A stretch of DNA of 40,862 nt from Pseudomonadota bacterium. Its GTDB lineage: Bacteria; Pseudomonadota; Gammaproteobacteria; Steroidobacterales; Steroidobacteraceae. Position numbers and translations under genes: made by a program. The notes below the pieces were generated by a model. It searched no databases. It was not told the origin of the DNA and saw only the letters and a list, made by a program, of their open reading frames with translations. This document shows, piece after piece, positions 8,191 through 15,477 of the stretch (position 1 is its first letter; each line of letters starts with the position of its first letter). Location of the stretch: assembly GCA_023423065.1 (NCBI GenBank), contig JAFAGC010000045.1, positions 1 to 40,862 of the forward strand, given 5' to 3'.

Positions 8191-8200
8191 AGTGTACAAA
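8172..8200 (+). promoter_or_regulatory. lexA promoter with -35 TTGACC and -10 TACAAA
   Basis: TTGACC at 8172-8177 (5 of 6 to consensus) and TACAAA at 8195-8200 (4 of 6) are separated by exactly 17 bp, 50 bp before the lexA ATG. The spacer is almost filled by the LexA box, as expected for an autoregulated SOS promoter where repressor blocks RNA polymerase. Confidence 0.75.
8177..8192. promoter_or_regulatory. SOS/LexA operator CTGT-N8-ACAG
   Basis: CTGTATGAATTCACAG matches the E. coli/gammaproteobacterial LexA consensus CTGT-N8-ACAG in both half-sites with the correct 8-bp centre. It lies between the -35 and -10 elements of lexA and overlaps the start codon (8188-8190) of the divergent oxidoreductase. 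Only one box is seen here; E. coli lexA has two. Confidence 0.88.
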
Positions 8201-8250
8201 TCCTCAGCCCCGGATCTTTTGAACGATCCTTCTTTAAAAGGGAATCCGCC

Positions 8251-8871
8251 ATGTCCGATCTCACCCCGCGCCAGACCGAAATCCTGCGACTCATCCAGCG
8301 CACCATCGCCGAGACGGGTATGCCGCCCACGCGCGCCGAGATCGCGAACGAGCTCGGCTTCAGATCTCCCAACGCCGCGGAAGAGCATCTCCGCGCGCTC
8401 GCGCGCAAGGGCGTCATCGCTCTCGTCCCCGGTGCGTCGCGTGGCATCAAGCTCATGGACACCATGCGCGAGCAGCTCGGGCTTCCGCTCATCGGTCGCG
8501 TCGCCGCGGGTCGTCCCATTCTCGCCGAAGAGAACATCGAATCGCGCCTCGACATCGATCCTTCGATCTTCCAGCCCAAGCCGCACTACCTGCTGAAGGT
8601 CGTCGGCATGTCGATGAAGGACGCCGGCATTCTCGATGGCGACCTGGTTGCCGTGCATCGTACGCCGGAAGTGCGCAATCGGCAGATCATCGTGGCCCGT
8701 CTCGAAAACGAGGTCACGGTCAAGCGCTACAAGCAGGAAGGTCCTGTCGTGTGGCTGCTGCCCGAGAACGCGGATTTCGAGCCCATCAAGGTCAACGTCA
8801 AAGAGGACCCTCTGATCATCGAAGGTGTGGTCGTTGGAGTCTTGCGCCGTGGCAAGGCAATGGCCGCATGA
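8251..8871 (+). CDS. lexA: LexA repressor, SOS regulator
   Basis: A 206-residue protein with the full LexA layout. Residues 1-70 are a winged helix-turn-helix (LTPRQTEILRLIQ; PPTRAEIANELGFRSPNAAEEHLRALARKG). The self-cleavage site Ala86-Gly87 lies in RVAAGRPI. The latent serine peptidase domain (about 115-206) has nucleophile Ser121 in VGMSMKDAGI and general-base Lys158 in TVKRY. On RecA filament activation it cleaves itself and derepresses SOS genes. The ATG at 8251 follows AAAGGGA. The operator and promoter at 8172-8200 indicate autoregulation. It heads a run of same-strand genes ending in the imuA-imuB-dnaE2 mutagenesis cassette, so it probably controls them directly as one operon. Confidence 0.97.
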   Translation: MSDLTPRQTEILRLIQRTIAETGMPPTRAEIANELGFRSPNAAEEHLRALARKGVIALVPGASRGIKLMDTMREQLGLPLIGRVAAGRPILAEENIESRLDIDPSIFQPKPHYLLKVVGMSMKDAGILDGDLVAVHRTPEVRNRQIIVARLENEVTVKRYKQEGPVVWLLPENADFEPIKVNVKEDPLIIEGVVVGVLRRGKAMAA

Positions 8872-8907
8872 GGCGGCGGTTGAGATAACCACAAGAGGGC
8901 CGTTTCC

Positions 8908-9267
8908 ATGTTGTTAGGTTTAAGAACGGCGATATACCGCACCCCGGATATCGCAGCGGGCAAGCTTTGGTACACGAAAGCGCTGGGCATCGCGCCGTAT
9001 TTCGACCAGCCGTTCTACGTGGGCTTCAACGTCGGCGGTTATGAGCTCGGCCTCATGCCGGATGCGAAAGAGTCCGGCGCCGGCGCCTATTGGGGCGTGA
9101 AGGACATCACGAGCGCTCATGCGCGGCTGCTCGAGCTCGGTGCGACGCCGCGCGCCGAGATCACCGACGTGGGCGACGACATTCGCGTCGCCGACGTGAT
9201 CGATCCTTTCGGGAACGTGCTCGGGATCATCGAGAACCCGCACTTCAAACCCGAGCTTTCACTCTAG
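8908..9267 (+). CDS. VOC (glyoxalase/bleomycin resistance) family protein
   Basis: A 119-residue single-module protein of the vicinal oxygen chelate fold. It shows the paired beta-alpha-beta-beta-beta pattern: LRTAIYRTPDIAAGKLWYTKALG at the N-terminus, YVGFNVGGYELGLM in the first half, then DITSAHARLLELGA and the closing VADVIDPFGNVLGIIENP. VOC members bind metal and act as glyoxalases, dioxygenases or drug-binding proteins; substrate cannot be assigned. The ATG at 8908 follows AAGAGGG. It starts 36 bp after lexA and ends 10 bp before the next gene, so it is likely co-transcribed with the SOS genes, which is unusual for this family. Confidence 0.88.
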   Translation: MLLGLRTAIYRTPDIAAGKLWYTKALGIAPYFDQPFYVGFNVGGYELGLMPDAKESGAGAYWGVKDITSAHARLLELGATPRAEITDVGDDIRVADVIDPFGNVLGIIENPHFKPELSL

Positions 9268-9277
9268 GAGCTGCGCA

Positions 9278-9697
9278 ATGAACCGGGCCATGGGCAGTTT
9301 CGAAGTCAAGCTCCAGCCGCTGCCGAACGCGGAGGCTTCATCCGAGGCGGCGTTCGGACGCATGCTGCTGCTCAAGAAATTCAGCGGCGATCTTTCGGCT
9401 TCGGCGCGCGGGCAGATGTTGTCCGCCGCCACGGGCACGAAGGGGTCGGCCGGTTACGTGGCCATCGATCACGTCACGGGCGAGCTGGCGGGACGCAAGG
9501 GCAGTTTCGTGCTGCAGCATTCCGGAAGCATGAATCGCGGCGTGCCGACGCTGTCGATCATGGTCGTGCCGGATTCGGGCACGGACGAACTCACCGGTCT
9601 CACCGGCACGCTCAGCATCAACATCATCGACGGCAAACATTTCTACGATTTCATTTATTCACTCCCCGAGCCGGCGCGGCTCAAGGCAACTGGGTGA
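9278..9697 (+). CDS. DUF3224 family protein
   Basis: A 139-residue protein recognisable as DUF3224 by the order of conserved segments: GSFEVKLQPLP, a LLLKKFSGDLSASARGQMLSA strand pair, GYVAIDHVTGELAGRKGSFVLQHSG, PTLSIMVVPDSGTDELTGLTG, and DGKHFYDFIYSL. The family forms a small beta-barrel-like fold of unproven function, often linked by annotation to allene-oxide-cyclase-type barrels. No signal peptide or membrane segment. The ATG at 9278 follows TAGGAG at optimal spacing; an ATG at 9290 is also in frame. It sits 10 bp after the VOC gene and 16 bp before imuA, inside the presumed SOS operon. Role in DNA damage response is unknown. Confidence 0.87.
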   Translation: MNRAMGSFEVKLQPLPNAEASSEAAFGRMLLLKKFSGDLSASARGQMLSAATGTKGSAGYVAIDHVTGELAGRKGSFVLQHSGSMNRGVPTLSIMVVPDSGTDELTGLTGTLSINIIDGKHFYDFIYSLPEPARLKATG

Positions 9698-9713
9698 GCA
9701 CCCCGCGGGTTCC

Positions 9714-10352
9714 ATGTCAGCAGCCAACGACAAGCAACTGCAGGAGTTGCTCGCACACCCATCGGTGTGGCGTGGGCGCAGTCGCGCCGCGCTCGAAACG
9801 CTGCCCACCGGTTTCCCCGCGCTCGATGCGGGTCTTCCGGGCGGAGGTTGGCCACGTCATGGCCTCGTAGAGATCCTCACGCCCGACGTCGGCGTCGGCG
9901 AGCTCTATCTACTGCTCCCGGTGCTGGCCGCGTTGTCGCGCACGACGCCCGCGCGCTGGTGCACCTGGGTGTCGCCGCCCCACGAGCCGTTCGCGCCGGC
10001 GCTGCTCGCGCATGGCGTGGCACTCGAGCGCATTCTCGTCGTGCGCACGCACCTGCCGCTGTGGGCGCATGAGCAGGCCTTGCGTTCGGGCGCCTGCGAC
10101 GCGGCGCTGGCCTGGTTACCGCGCGCCTCGCCACGCGCCATCCGCCGCCTGCAGCTCGCCGCGGAGCAGGGGCGCGCGCTCGGCGTGTTGTATCGCAGCC
10201 AGCGATTCGCCGAGGAGGCATCTCCGGCGATGTTGCGCGTGATGCTCGAGCCGCTCGAACGCCCGGGCATGCGCGGCGCGCGTGTGAGCCTGCTCAAGAG
10301 CCGGGGCGGCAGCCGCGAGCCCATCGAGCTCACCTGGGCCGCGGCGGCCTGA
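9714..10352 (+). CDS. imuA: ImuA, SOS mutasome RecA-like protein
   Basis: A 212-residue RecA/SulA-like protein. Hallmarks are LPTGFPALDAGLPGGGWPRHGLVEILTPDVGVGELYLLLPVLAALS near the N-terminus, a degenerate RecA-type nucleotide-binding region that lacks a classical GxxxxGKT, and the central LAWLPRASPRAIRRLQLAAEQG segment. In Caulobacter, Pseudomonas and others ImuA acts with ImuB and DnaE2 in damage-induced mutagenesis, interacting with RecA. It begins 16 bp after the DUF3224 gene and ends 9 bp before imuB. No separate LexA box is visible directly upstream, so expression probably depends on the lexA promoter. Confidence 0.92.
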   Translation: MSAANDKQLQELLAHPSVWRGRSRAALETLPTGFPALDAGLPGGGWPRHGLVEILTPDVGVGELYLLLPVLAALSRTTPARWCTWVSPPHEPFAPALLAHGVALERILVVRTHLPLWAHEQALRSGACDAALAWLPRASPRAIRRLQLAAEQGRALGVLYRSQRFAEEASPAMLRVMLEPLERPGMRGARVSLLKSRGGSREPIELTWAAAA

Positions 10353-10361
10353 GGTGCTCAC

Positions 10362-12014
10362 GTGCACCCGCGCGCTTACAGGCTGGTTTTTCCCGATCCC
10401 GGGCCGAAGGAGACGCCGTCCGTTTTACGGGTGCGGCCGGCGTCGCCTCCCCGGGGGCCGGGCCCGGAAGGGCAGCAGGCGACGCTCGCGCTCGAGCCGC
10501 GCGAGCTGTGGATCGCCGCGCATGTGCCGCAGTTGTCGATCGCGGCATTACGTTCCTCGGCGCCCGACAAACTACTGGTCGTCATCGATCCCGACGATCA
10601 CAACCGGCGCATCGTCGATGCGGACGATGCCGCGCAGGCCGCGGGAGTACGGCCGGGCATGACGCTCGGCGCGGCGCTTGCCGCCGCCCCACACATCGAT
10701 GCGCGGCCGCGTGACGTCGTGCGGGAGCAGGAGCTGATGCAGCGGCTCGCCGGGGTCGCGGCGCAGTTCACGCCGCTCGTGTCGATCGAGGCGCCCGACG
10801 GATTGCTGCTCGAAGTCAAACCCAGCATCCGGTTGTTCGGTGGATTGCGCGAGTTGTGCCGCCGGCTGCGCGATGCCTGTCTCGCGCATCCCGCGCTCGC
10901 GCAGGCGCAGGTGCAACCCCGCTTCACGCTCGCGCCCACGGCGCTGGCCGCGCTCACGGCGGCGCGCGCGGGCGCGCGTTGTTTCATCACCGATCCGCGC
11001 CAGTTGCCCGCGCGGCTGAAGCCGCTGCCGGTCCAGGTGCTGCGCTGGCCCGAAGAAGAAAACGCGCGACTTGCGGCGATGGGCGTGCGTACGCTCGGCG
11101 AGCTCATGCGCCTGCCGCGCGCGGGTTTCGCGCGGCGTTTCGGCGCGATCGCGCTCGCCGACCTCGACCGGTTGCTCGGACGGCGCGCGGATCCGCGGCG
11201 CCGCATCGCGCGGCGCGAACGTTACCGCGGCGCGCTCGATCTCGATCATGAAATCGAGGATCACGAACGGATCCTGCAGGCGCTCGCGCCGTTGCTCGCC
11301 GGGCTCGAGGAATTCCTGCGCACGCGCCAGCGTGCCATCACCGCGCTGCAATGCCGTTTTCATCACTACCGCGCGGCGCCCACGGTGCGCACGCTGCGAC
11401 TCGCCGCGCCCGAGGCGAATGCCGAACGGCTCGTCTCGCTGCTGCGCGAGCGCCTGGCTACCCTCGTGCTGCCCGAGCCGGTGCGCCGCTGCGAATTGCG
11501 CAGCGGCGCGCTTACCGCGCGCGTCGATGCGAGCCGCTCGCTGTGGTCGCCGGGCGAGCGCGGTCATGCGAGCGCGGGCGAGATGCCCGCGCTCGTCGAA
11601 CACCTGCGCGCGCGGCTCGGCACGAACGCGGTATACGGGCTGCGCCACGTGCCCGAGCACCGCCCCGAAAACGCATGGCAGAAAAGGGGGACGGATTTGT
11701 TCATCGACGATAACCAGCGCACGTCGCCGAAGAATGAATCCGTCCCCGTCATGACGCCTTTCCGCCGGCCGCTGTGGCTGCTGCACGCACCGCAACCGCT
11801 CGATACGCGCCGCGGCCGTCCACTGCATCGCGGGGTGCTCGAGCTCGAAGCGGGCCCCGAGCGCATCGAAAGCGGCTGGTGGGACGGCGCCGATGCGCGG
11901 CGCGACTACTACTTGGCGCGCGACAAGCGCGGCGTGCGGCTGTGGATCTATCGCGAAATTCATGGCGAATGCCACAACGACGGCGCGTGGTTCCTGCACG
12001 GGATCTTCGGATGA
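10362..12014 (+). CDS. imuB: ImuB, catalytically inactive Y-family polymerase homologue
   Basis: A 550-residue protein. The Y-family core starts near residue 48 (ELWIAAHVPQLSIAAL), and the acidic active-site segment that reads SIDEA in DinB is SIEAPDGLLLEV, so the catalytic Asp-Glu is missing, as in other ImuB proteins. It is thought to recruit the sliding clamp and DnaE2. The C-terminal LRHVPEHRPENAW and RPLWLLHAPQPL blocks and the WFLHGIFG ending are typical. Between those two blocks lies an unusual segment encoded by an inverted repeat (11687-11747). The GTG start at 10362 has TGAGG upstream, giving a Pro-rich N-terminal extension of about 45 residues before the conserved fold. The stop overlaps the dnaE2 start (ATGA). 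Confidence 0.93.
   Translation: MHPRAYRLVFPDPGPKETPSVLRVRPASPPRGPGPEGQQATLALEPRELWIAAHVPQLSIAALRSSAPDKLLVVIDPDDHNRRIVDADDAAQAAGVRPGMTLGAALAAAPHIDARPRDVVREQELMQRLAGVAAQFTPLVSIEAPDGLLLEVKPSIRLFGGLRELCRRLRDACLAHPALAQAQVQPRFTLAPTALAALTAARAGARCFITDPRQLPARLKPLPVQVLRWPEEENARLAAMGVRTLGELMRLPRAGFARRFGAIALADLDRLLGRRADPRRRIARRERYRGALDLDHEIEDHERILQALAPLLAGLEEFLRTRQRAITALQCRFHHYRAAPTVRTLRLAAPEANAERLVSLLRERLATLVLPEPVRRCELRSGALTARVDASRSLWSPGERGHASAGEMPALVEHLRARLGTNAVYGLRHVPEHRPENAWQKRGTDLFIDDNQRTSPKNESVPVMTPFRRPLWLLHAPQPLDTRRGRPLHRGVLELEAGPERIESGWWDGADARRDYYLARDKRGVRLWIYREIHGECHNDGAWFLHGIFG
11687..11747. repeat. In-frame inverted repeat inside imuB
   Basis: The left arm GGGGACGGATTTGTTC (11687-11702) pairs with the right arm GAATGAATCCGTCCCC (11732-11747): 14 of 16 positions are complementary, with 11 perfect outer bases, around a 29-bp centre. 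An A-run (GAAAA) precedes the left arm. The element adds about 22-25 residues to ImuB without breaking its frame, between the conserved RPENAW and RPLWLL blocks. The outer word resembles GGGGAC words in the hairpins at 37444-37502. Confidence 0.8.
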
Positions 12015-15000
12015 ACACGCCGGCTTACGCGGAGCTTCACTGCGTCAGCAATTTCTCGTTCCTGCGTGGCGCGTCGCACGCCGAGGAACTGGTCGCGCGC
12101 GCGAAGGAACTCGGTTACGCCGCGCTCGCGATCACCGACGAGTGCTCGCTCGCGGGCGTGGTGCGTGCGCATTCGGCCGCCAAGAAGACAGGTGGCTTCA
12201 AGCTGCTCATCGGCGCGGAGTTCATGCTCGAGTGCGGATTGCGCCTGGTGCTGATCGCGCGCAACCGCGCGGGATACGGACGCCTGTCGCGGCTCATCAC
12301 GCGCGGTCGGCGCAAGGCGCCGAAGGGCAGTTATGCGCTCTCGCGGGCGGACGTCGAGGAATTCGTCGCGGACGGCGCGCGGCCCAGGCACGGTGAAATC
12401 GTCGCCGACGGAACGTTGGCGCTGTGGTTGCCGGCGATGCCCCACGAGCGCGCGCCCGAGGACACCGCCGCGCAGCACGCGTGGCTGCGCGCGAATTTCG
12501 CCGACCGCGCCTGGATCGCGGTCGAGCTCACGCGTGACGGCATCGACCGCGAGCGACTCGCGTTCTGCCGCGGGCTCGGCGCCGCATCGGGTCTGCGGCT
12601 GGTGGCGGCCGGCGACGTGCACATGCACGTGCGCGAGCGCCGGCACCTGCAGGATGCGCTGACCGCGGTCCGCCACGGCGTCACGCTGGCGGAGGCGGGC
12701 ACGCGGCTGCATCCGAACGGCGAGCGACACCTGCGCGAGCGCGCGCGGCTCGCGAAGCTCTATCCACCGGAACTGCTCGCCGAAACGGTGCGGATCGCAG
12801 GCCTTGCGAACTTCTCGCTCGACGAGCTGCGCTACGAATATCCGCGCGAGCTCGTGCCCGAGGGCGAGACACCCGCCTCGCACCTGCGCACGCTCACTTT
12901 GAAAGGCGCCCGTAAACGCTGGCCGGATGGCATCCCCGACAGCATGCAGGCCAAGATCGACTACGAGCTCGCGCTCATCGGCGACCTGAAATACGAATCC
13001 TATTTCCTCACGGTGCACGACATCGTGAACGAAGCCCGGCGGCTCAACATCCTCTGCCAGGGGCGCGGCTCGGCGGCCAACTCCGTAGTGTGTTATTCGC
13101 TCGGCGTCACGGAGGTCGACCCTTCGCGCGGCGAGCTGCTCATGGAGCGCTTCATCTCGCGCGAGCGCAACGAGCCGCCCGACATCGACATCGACTTCGA
13201 GCACGAGCGGCGCGAGGAGGTCATTCAGTACGTATATCGAAAATACGGCCGCGACCGCACTGCGCTGACCGCCACCGTCATCTGCTACCGCCCGCGCAGC
13301 GCGCTGCGCGACATGGCCAGGGCGATCGGGCTCGACACGGTGCAGGCCGAACGCCTCGCGGGCGCGATGCAATGGTGGGACAACTCGGTCGACGCCGACC
13401 GCGTGCGCGAGGCGGGCTTCGAGCCCGGCAACCCGCAGCTCAAACTACTGCTCGACCTGGCCGGCCAGCTGCTCGGGTTCCCGCGGCATCTCTCCCAGCA
13501 CGTGGGTGGCTTCGTGATCTCGCAGGGGTTGCTGGAAGAGCTCGTCCCGATCGAAAACGCCGCCATGGAAGACCGCACGGTCATCGAATGGGACAAGGAC
13601 GACCTGGACGACCTGGGACTGCTCAAGGTGGATGTGCTCGGGTTGGGCATGCTCTCGGCGCTGCGGCGCGCCTTCGCGCTGGTGAGCGATTTCCGCCGCA
13701 AGCCCTTCACGCTCGCCGACGTGCCTAAAGAAGACGCGCGGGTGTACGAGATGATCTCGCGCGCCGACACCATCGGCGTGTTCCAGGTCGAGTCGCGCGC
13801 GCAGATGTCGATGCTGCCGCGCCTCAAGCCGCGCGAGTTCTACGATCTCGTCATCGAAGTGGCGATCGTGCGGCCGGGCCCGATCCAGGGCGGCATGGTG
13901 CACCCCTATCTACGCCGGCGGCAGGGCCTCGATCCGGTCACCTATCCGAGCGACGCCGTGAAGGGAGTGTTGGCGCGCACGCTCGGGGTGCCGATCTTCC
14001 AGGAGCAGGTGATGCAGCTCGCGATCGTCGCGGCCGGGTTCACGCCCGGCGAGGCCGACCAGCTCCGCCGCAGCATGGCGGCATGGAAACGTCGCGGCGG
14101 TCTCGGCCACTTCGAGCGGCGGCTCATCGAAGGTATGCGCGAGCGCGGCTACGGCGAGGAATTCGCGCGCTCGATCTTCAGCCAGATCCAGGGCTTCGGC
14201 GAATACGGCTTCCCGGAGTCGCATGCCGCGAGTTTCGCGCTGCTGGTGTACAGCTCCGCGTGGTTGAAGTGCCACGAACCCGCCGCGTTCACCTGCGCGC
14301 TCATCAACAGCCAACCCATGGGTTTCTACGCGCCCGCGCAGCTCGTGCGCGACGCGCGCGTGCACGGAGTCGAGGTCAGGTCCATCTGTGCCTGCGCCAG
14401 TGATTGGGATTGCACGCTCGAAAGACGCGCGGACGACGAACCGGCACTGCGCCTCGGCCTGCGCATGGTGAAGGGCCTGGGCGAGGAGGCGGCGCAACGC
14501 ATCATGGCGGCGCGCGCGCAGGCGCCGTTCGCGAGCGTGCAGGATCTCACGCTGCGCGCCGGGCTCGGGCGTCGCGAACTCGAGGCGCTCGCCGACGCGG
14601 GCGCGTTGCATGCACTCTCCGGCAACCGGCACCTCACGTTCTGGCAGGTGGCGGGCAGCGAACAGGAGTTGCCGCTTGCGCCGGTGCCGCGCACGCCCGA
14701 GGCCACGCCGCTGCTCGCGCCGCCGACCGAGGGACAGAACATCGCGGCGGACTATCGCTCGCACGGACTCACGCTCGGCCGGCATCCGCTCGCGCTGCTG
14801 CGCGAGCAGCTCGATCAGTCGAGCATCGTCACGTCGAGGTCGCTCGAGGAGCTGCCGAACGGACGCACGGTGCGGGTCGCGGGCATCGTGACGGCGCGCC
14901 AGCGTCCGCAGAGCGCGGGCGGCGTCATGTTCATCACGCTCGAAGACGAAACCGGCTTCGTGAACCTGATCGTCTGGGAGCGGGTATGGTCGAGCGCGCG

Positions 15001-15145
15001 CCGCACGGCGAACGGCTCACGGCTGCTCGAGGTGCATGGCAAGCTGCAGAAAGAAGCCGGCATCACGCACGTCGTCGCGCGCAAGCTCGTGGACAGGACG
15101 CGGATGCTGGGTTCCCTGGTAACCCACTCGCGCGATTTCCGCTAA
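12011..15145 (+). CDS. dnaE2: Error-prone DNA polymerase DnaE2
   Basis: A 1044-residue C-family polymerase. The N-terminal PHP domain starts AELHCVSNFSFLRGAS and contains GDVHMHV; the catalytic palm holds PDIDIDFEHERREEVIQY with its paired aspartates and GQGRGSAANSVVCY upstream. A helix-hairpin-helix region (LRAGLGRRELEALADAGAL) and an OB-fold (TVRVAGIVTARQRPQSAGGVMFITLEDETGFVNLIVW) finish the protein. It has the usual DnaE2 length, shorter than the replicative DnaE1. Together with ImuA and ImuB it carries out damage-induced translesion synthesis. The ATG at 12011 overlaps the imuB stop; a frame extending upstream to 11774 is only read-through into imuB. Its stop overlaps the stop of a convergent small gene by 3 bp. 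Confidence 0.97.
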   Translation: MNTPAYAELHCVSNFSFLRGASHAEELVARAKELGYAALAITDECSLAGVVRAHSAAKKTGGFKLLIGAEFMLECGLRLVLIARNRAGYGRLSRLITRGRRKAPKGSYALSRADVEEFVADGARPRHGEIVADGTLALWLPAMPHERAPEDTAAQHAWLRANFADRAWIAVELTRDGIDRERLAFCRGLGAASGLRLVAAGDVHMHVRERRHLQDALTAVRHGVTLAEAGTRLHPNGERHLRERARLAKLYPPELLAETVRIAGLANFSLDELRYEYPRELVPEGETPASHLRTLTLKGARKRWPDGIPDSMQAKIDYELALIGDLKYESYFLTVHDIVNEARRLNILCQGRGSAANSVVCYSLGVTEVDPSRGELLMERFISRERNEPPDIDIDFEHERREEVIQYVYRKYGRDRTALTATVICYRPRSALRDMARAIGLDTVQAERLAGAMQWWDNSVDADRVREAGFEPGNPQLKLLLDLAGQLLGFPRHLSQHVGGFVISQGLLEELVPIENAAMEDRTVIEWDKDDLDDLGLLKVDVLGLGMLSALRRAFALVSDFRRKPFTLADVPKEDARVYEMISRADTIGVFQVESRAQMSMLPRLKPREFYDLVIEVAIVRPGPIQGGMVHPYLRRRQGLDPVTYPSDAVKGVLARTLGVPIFQEQVMQLAIVAAGFTPGEADQLRRSMAAWKRRGGLGHFERRLIEGMRERGYGEEFARSIFSQIQGFGEYGFPESHAASFALLVYSSAWLKCHEPAAFTCALINSQPMGFYAPAQLVRDARVHGVEVRSICACASDWDCTLERRADDEPALRLGLRMVKGLGEEAAQRIMAARAQAPFASVQDLTLRAGLGRRELEALADAGALHALSGNRHLTFWQVAGSEQELPLAPVPRTPEATPLLAPPTEGQNIAADYRSHGLTLGRHPLALLREQLDQSSIVTSRSLEELPNGRTVRVAGIVTARQRPQSAGGVMFITLEDETGFVNLIVWERVWSSARRTANGSRLLEVHGKLQKEAGITHVVARKLVDRTRMLGSLVTHSRDFR

Positions 15146-15399
15146 CTCCGCATCCTGCGCACCGCCGTCGAGTCGTCATCGATGTCGTAATCGTCGAAGT
15201 CGCTCGTGAGCTCCGCGGTGTGTTTCTCCTCGATGCGCCGCTCGAGTCTTCGCCAGGCGGGATCCCCCAGCTTCTGGCCACGCTTCTTCGCGGCGTCCAG
15301 GTCCTTCGCAAGGCGATCGAAATCGACCTCGCTCGTTGCCTCGAACGCGGTCTCTTCTTCGTCTTCGTCGAATTCTTCTGACTCGGGCTTCTCGTTCAT
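15142..15399 (-). CDS. Small acidic protein of unknown function
   Basis: An 85-residue protein with a very acidic N-terminus (EEFDEDEEE), a central basic/helical segment (DPAWRRLERRIEEKH) and an acidic C-terminal stretch (DFDDYDID). No signal peptide or membrane segment is present. I do not recognise a family with confidence; small acidic proteins with an RR-RIE core occur in many Gammaproteobacteria. Its stop (15142-15144) overlaps the convergent dnaE2 stop, and there is no clear ribosome site before the ATG at 15399. Charge alternation and frame integrity opposite a non-coding strand support it being real. It lies downstream of gspF on the same strand with a 78-bp gap. Confidence 0.6.
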   Translation of the reverse strand: MNEKPESEEFDEDEEETAFEATSEVDFDRLAKDLDAAKKRGQKLGDPAWRRLERRIEEKHTAELTSDFDDYDIDDDSTAVRRMRS

Positions 15400-15477
15400 C
15401 GCCGTAAACGCAGGCCTAAGATGGGCGCGTTATAAATCGACGGAAGTCGCCACGCAATGGGGCCAATCGACGAATTG

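Noticed and set aside
8872..9713. A second LexA box in front of the VOC, DUF3224 or imuA gene
   Set aside because: No CTGT-N8-ACAG or close variant was seen in the gaps between these genes.
11774..12010. N-terminal extension of dnaE2 into imuB
   Set aside because: The extension overlaps conserved imuB coding sequence and is Arg-rich nonsense; DnaE2 homology starts at the ATG at 12011.
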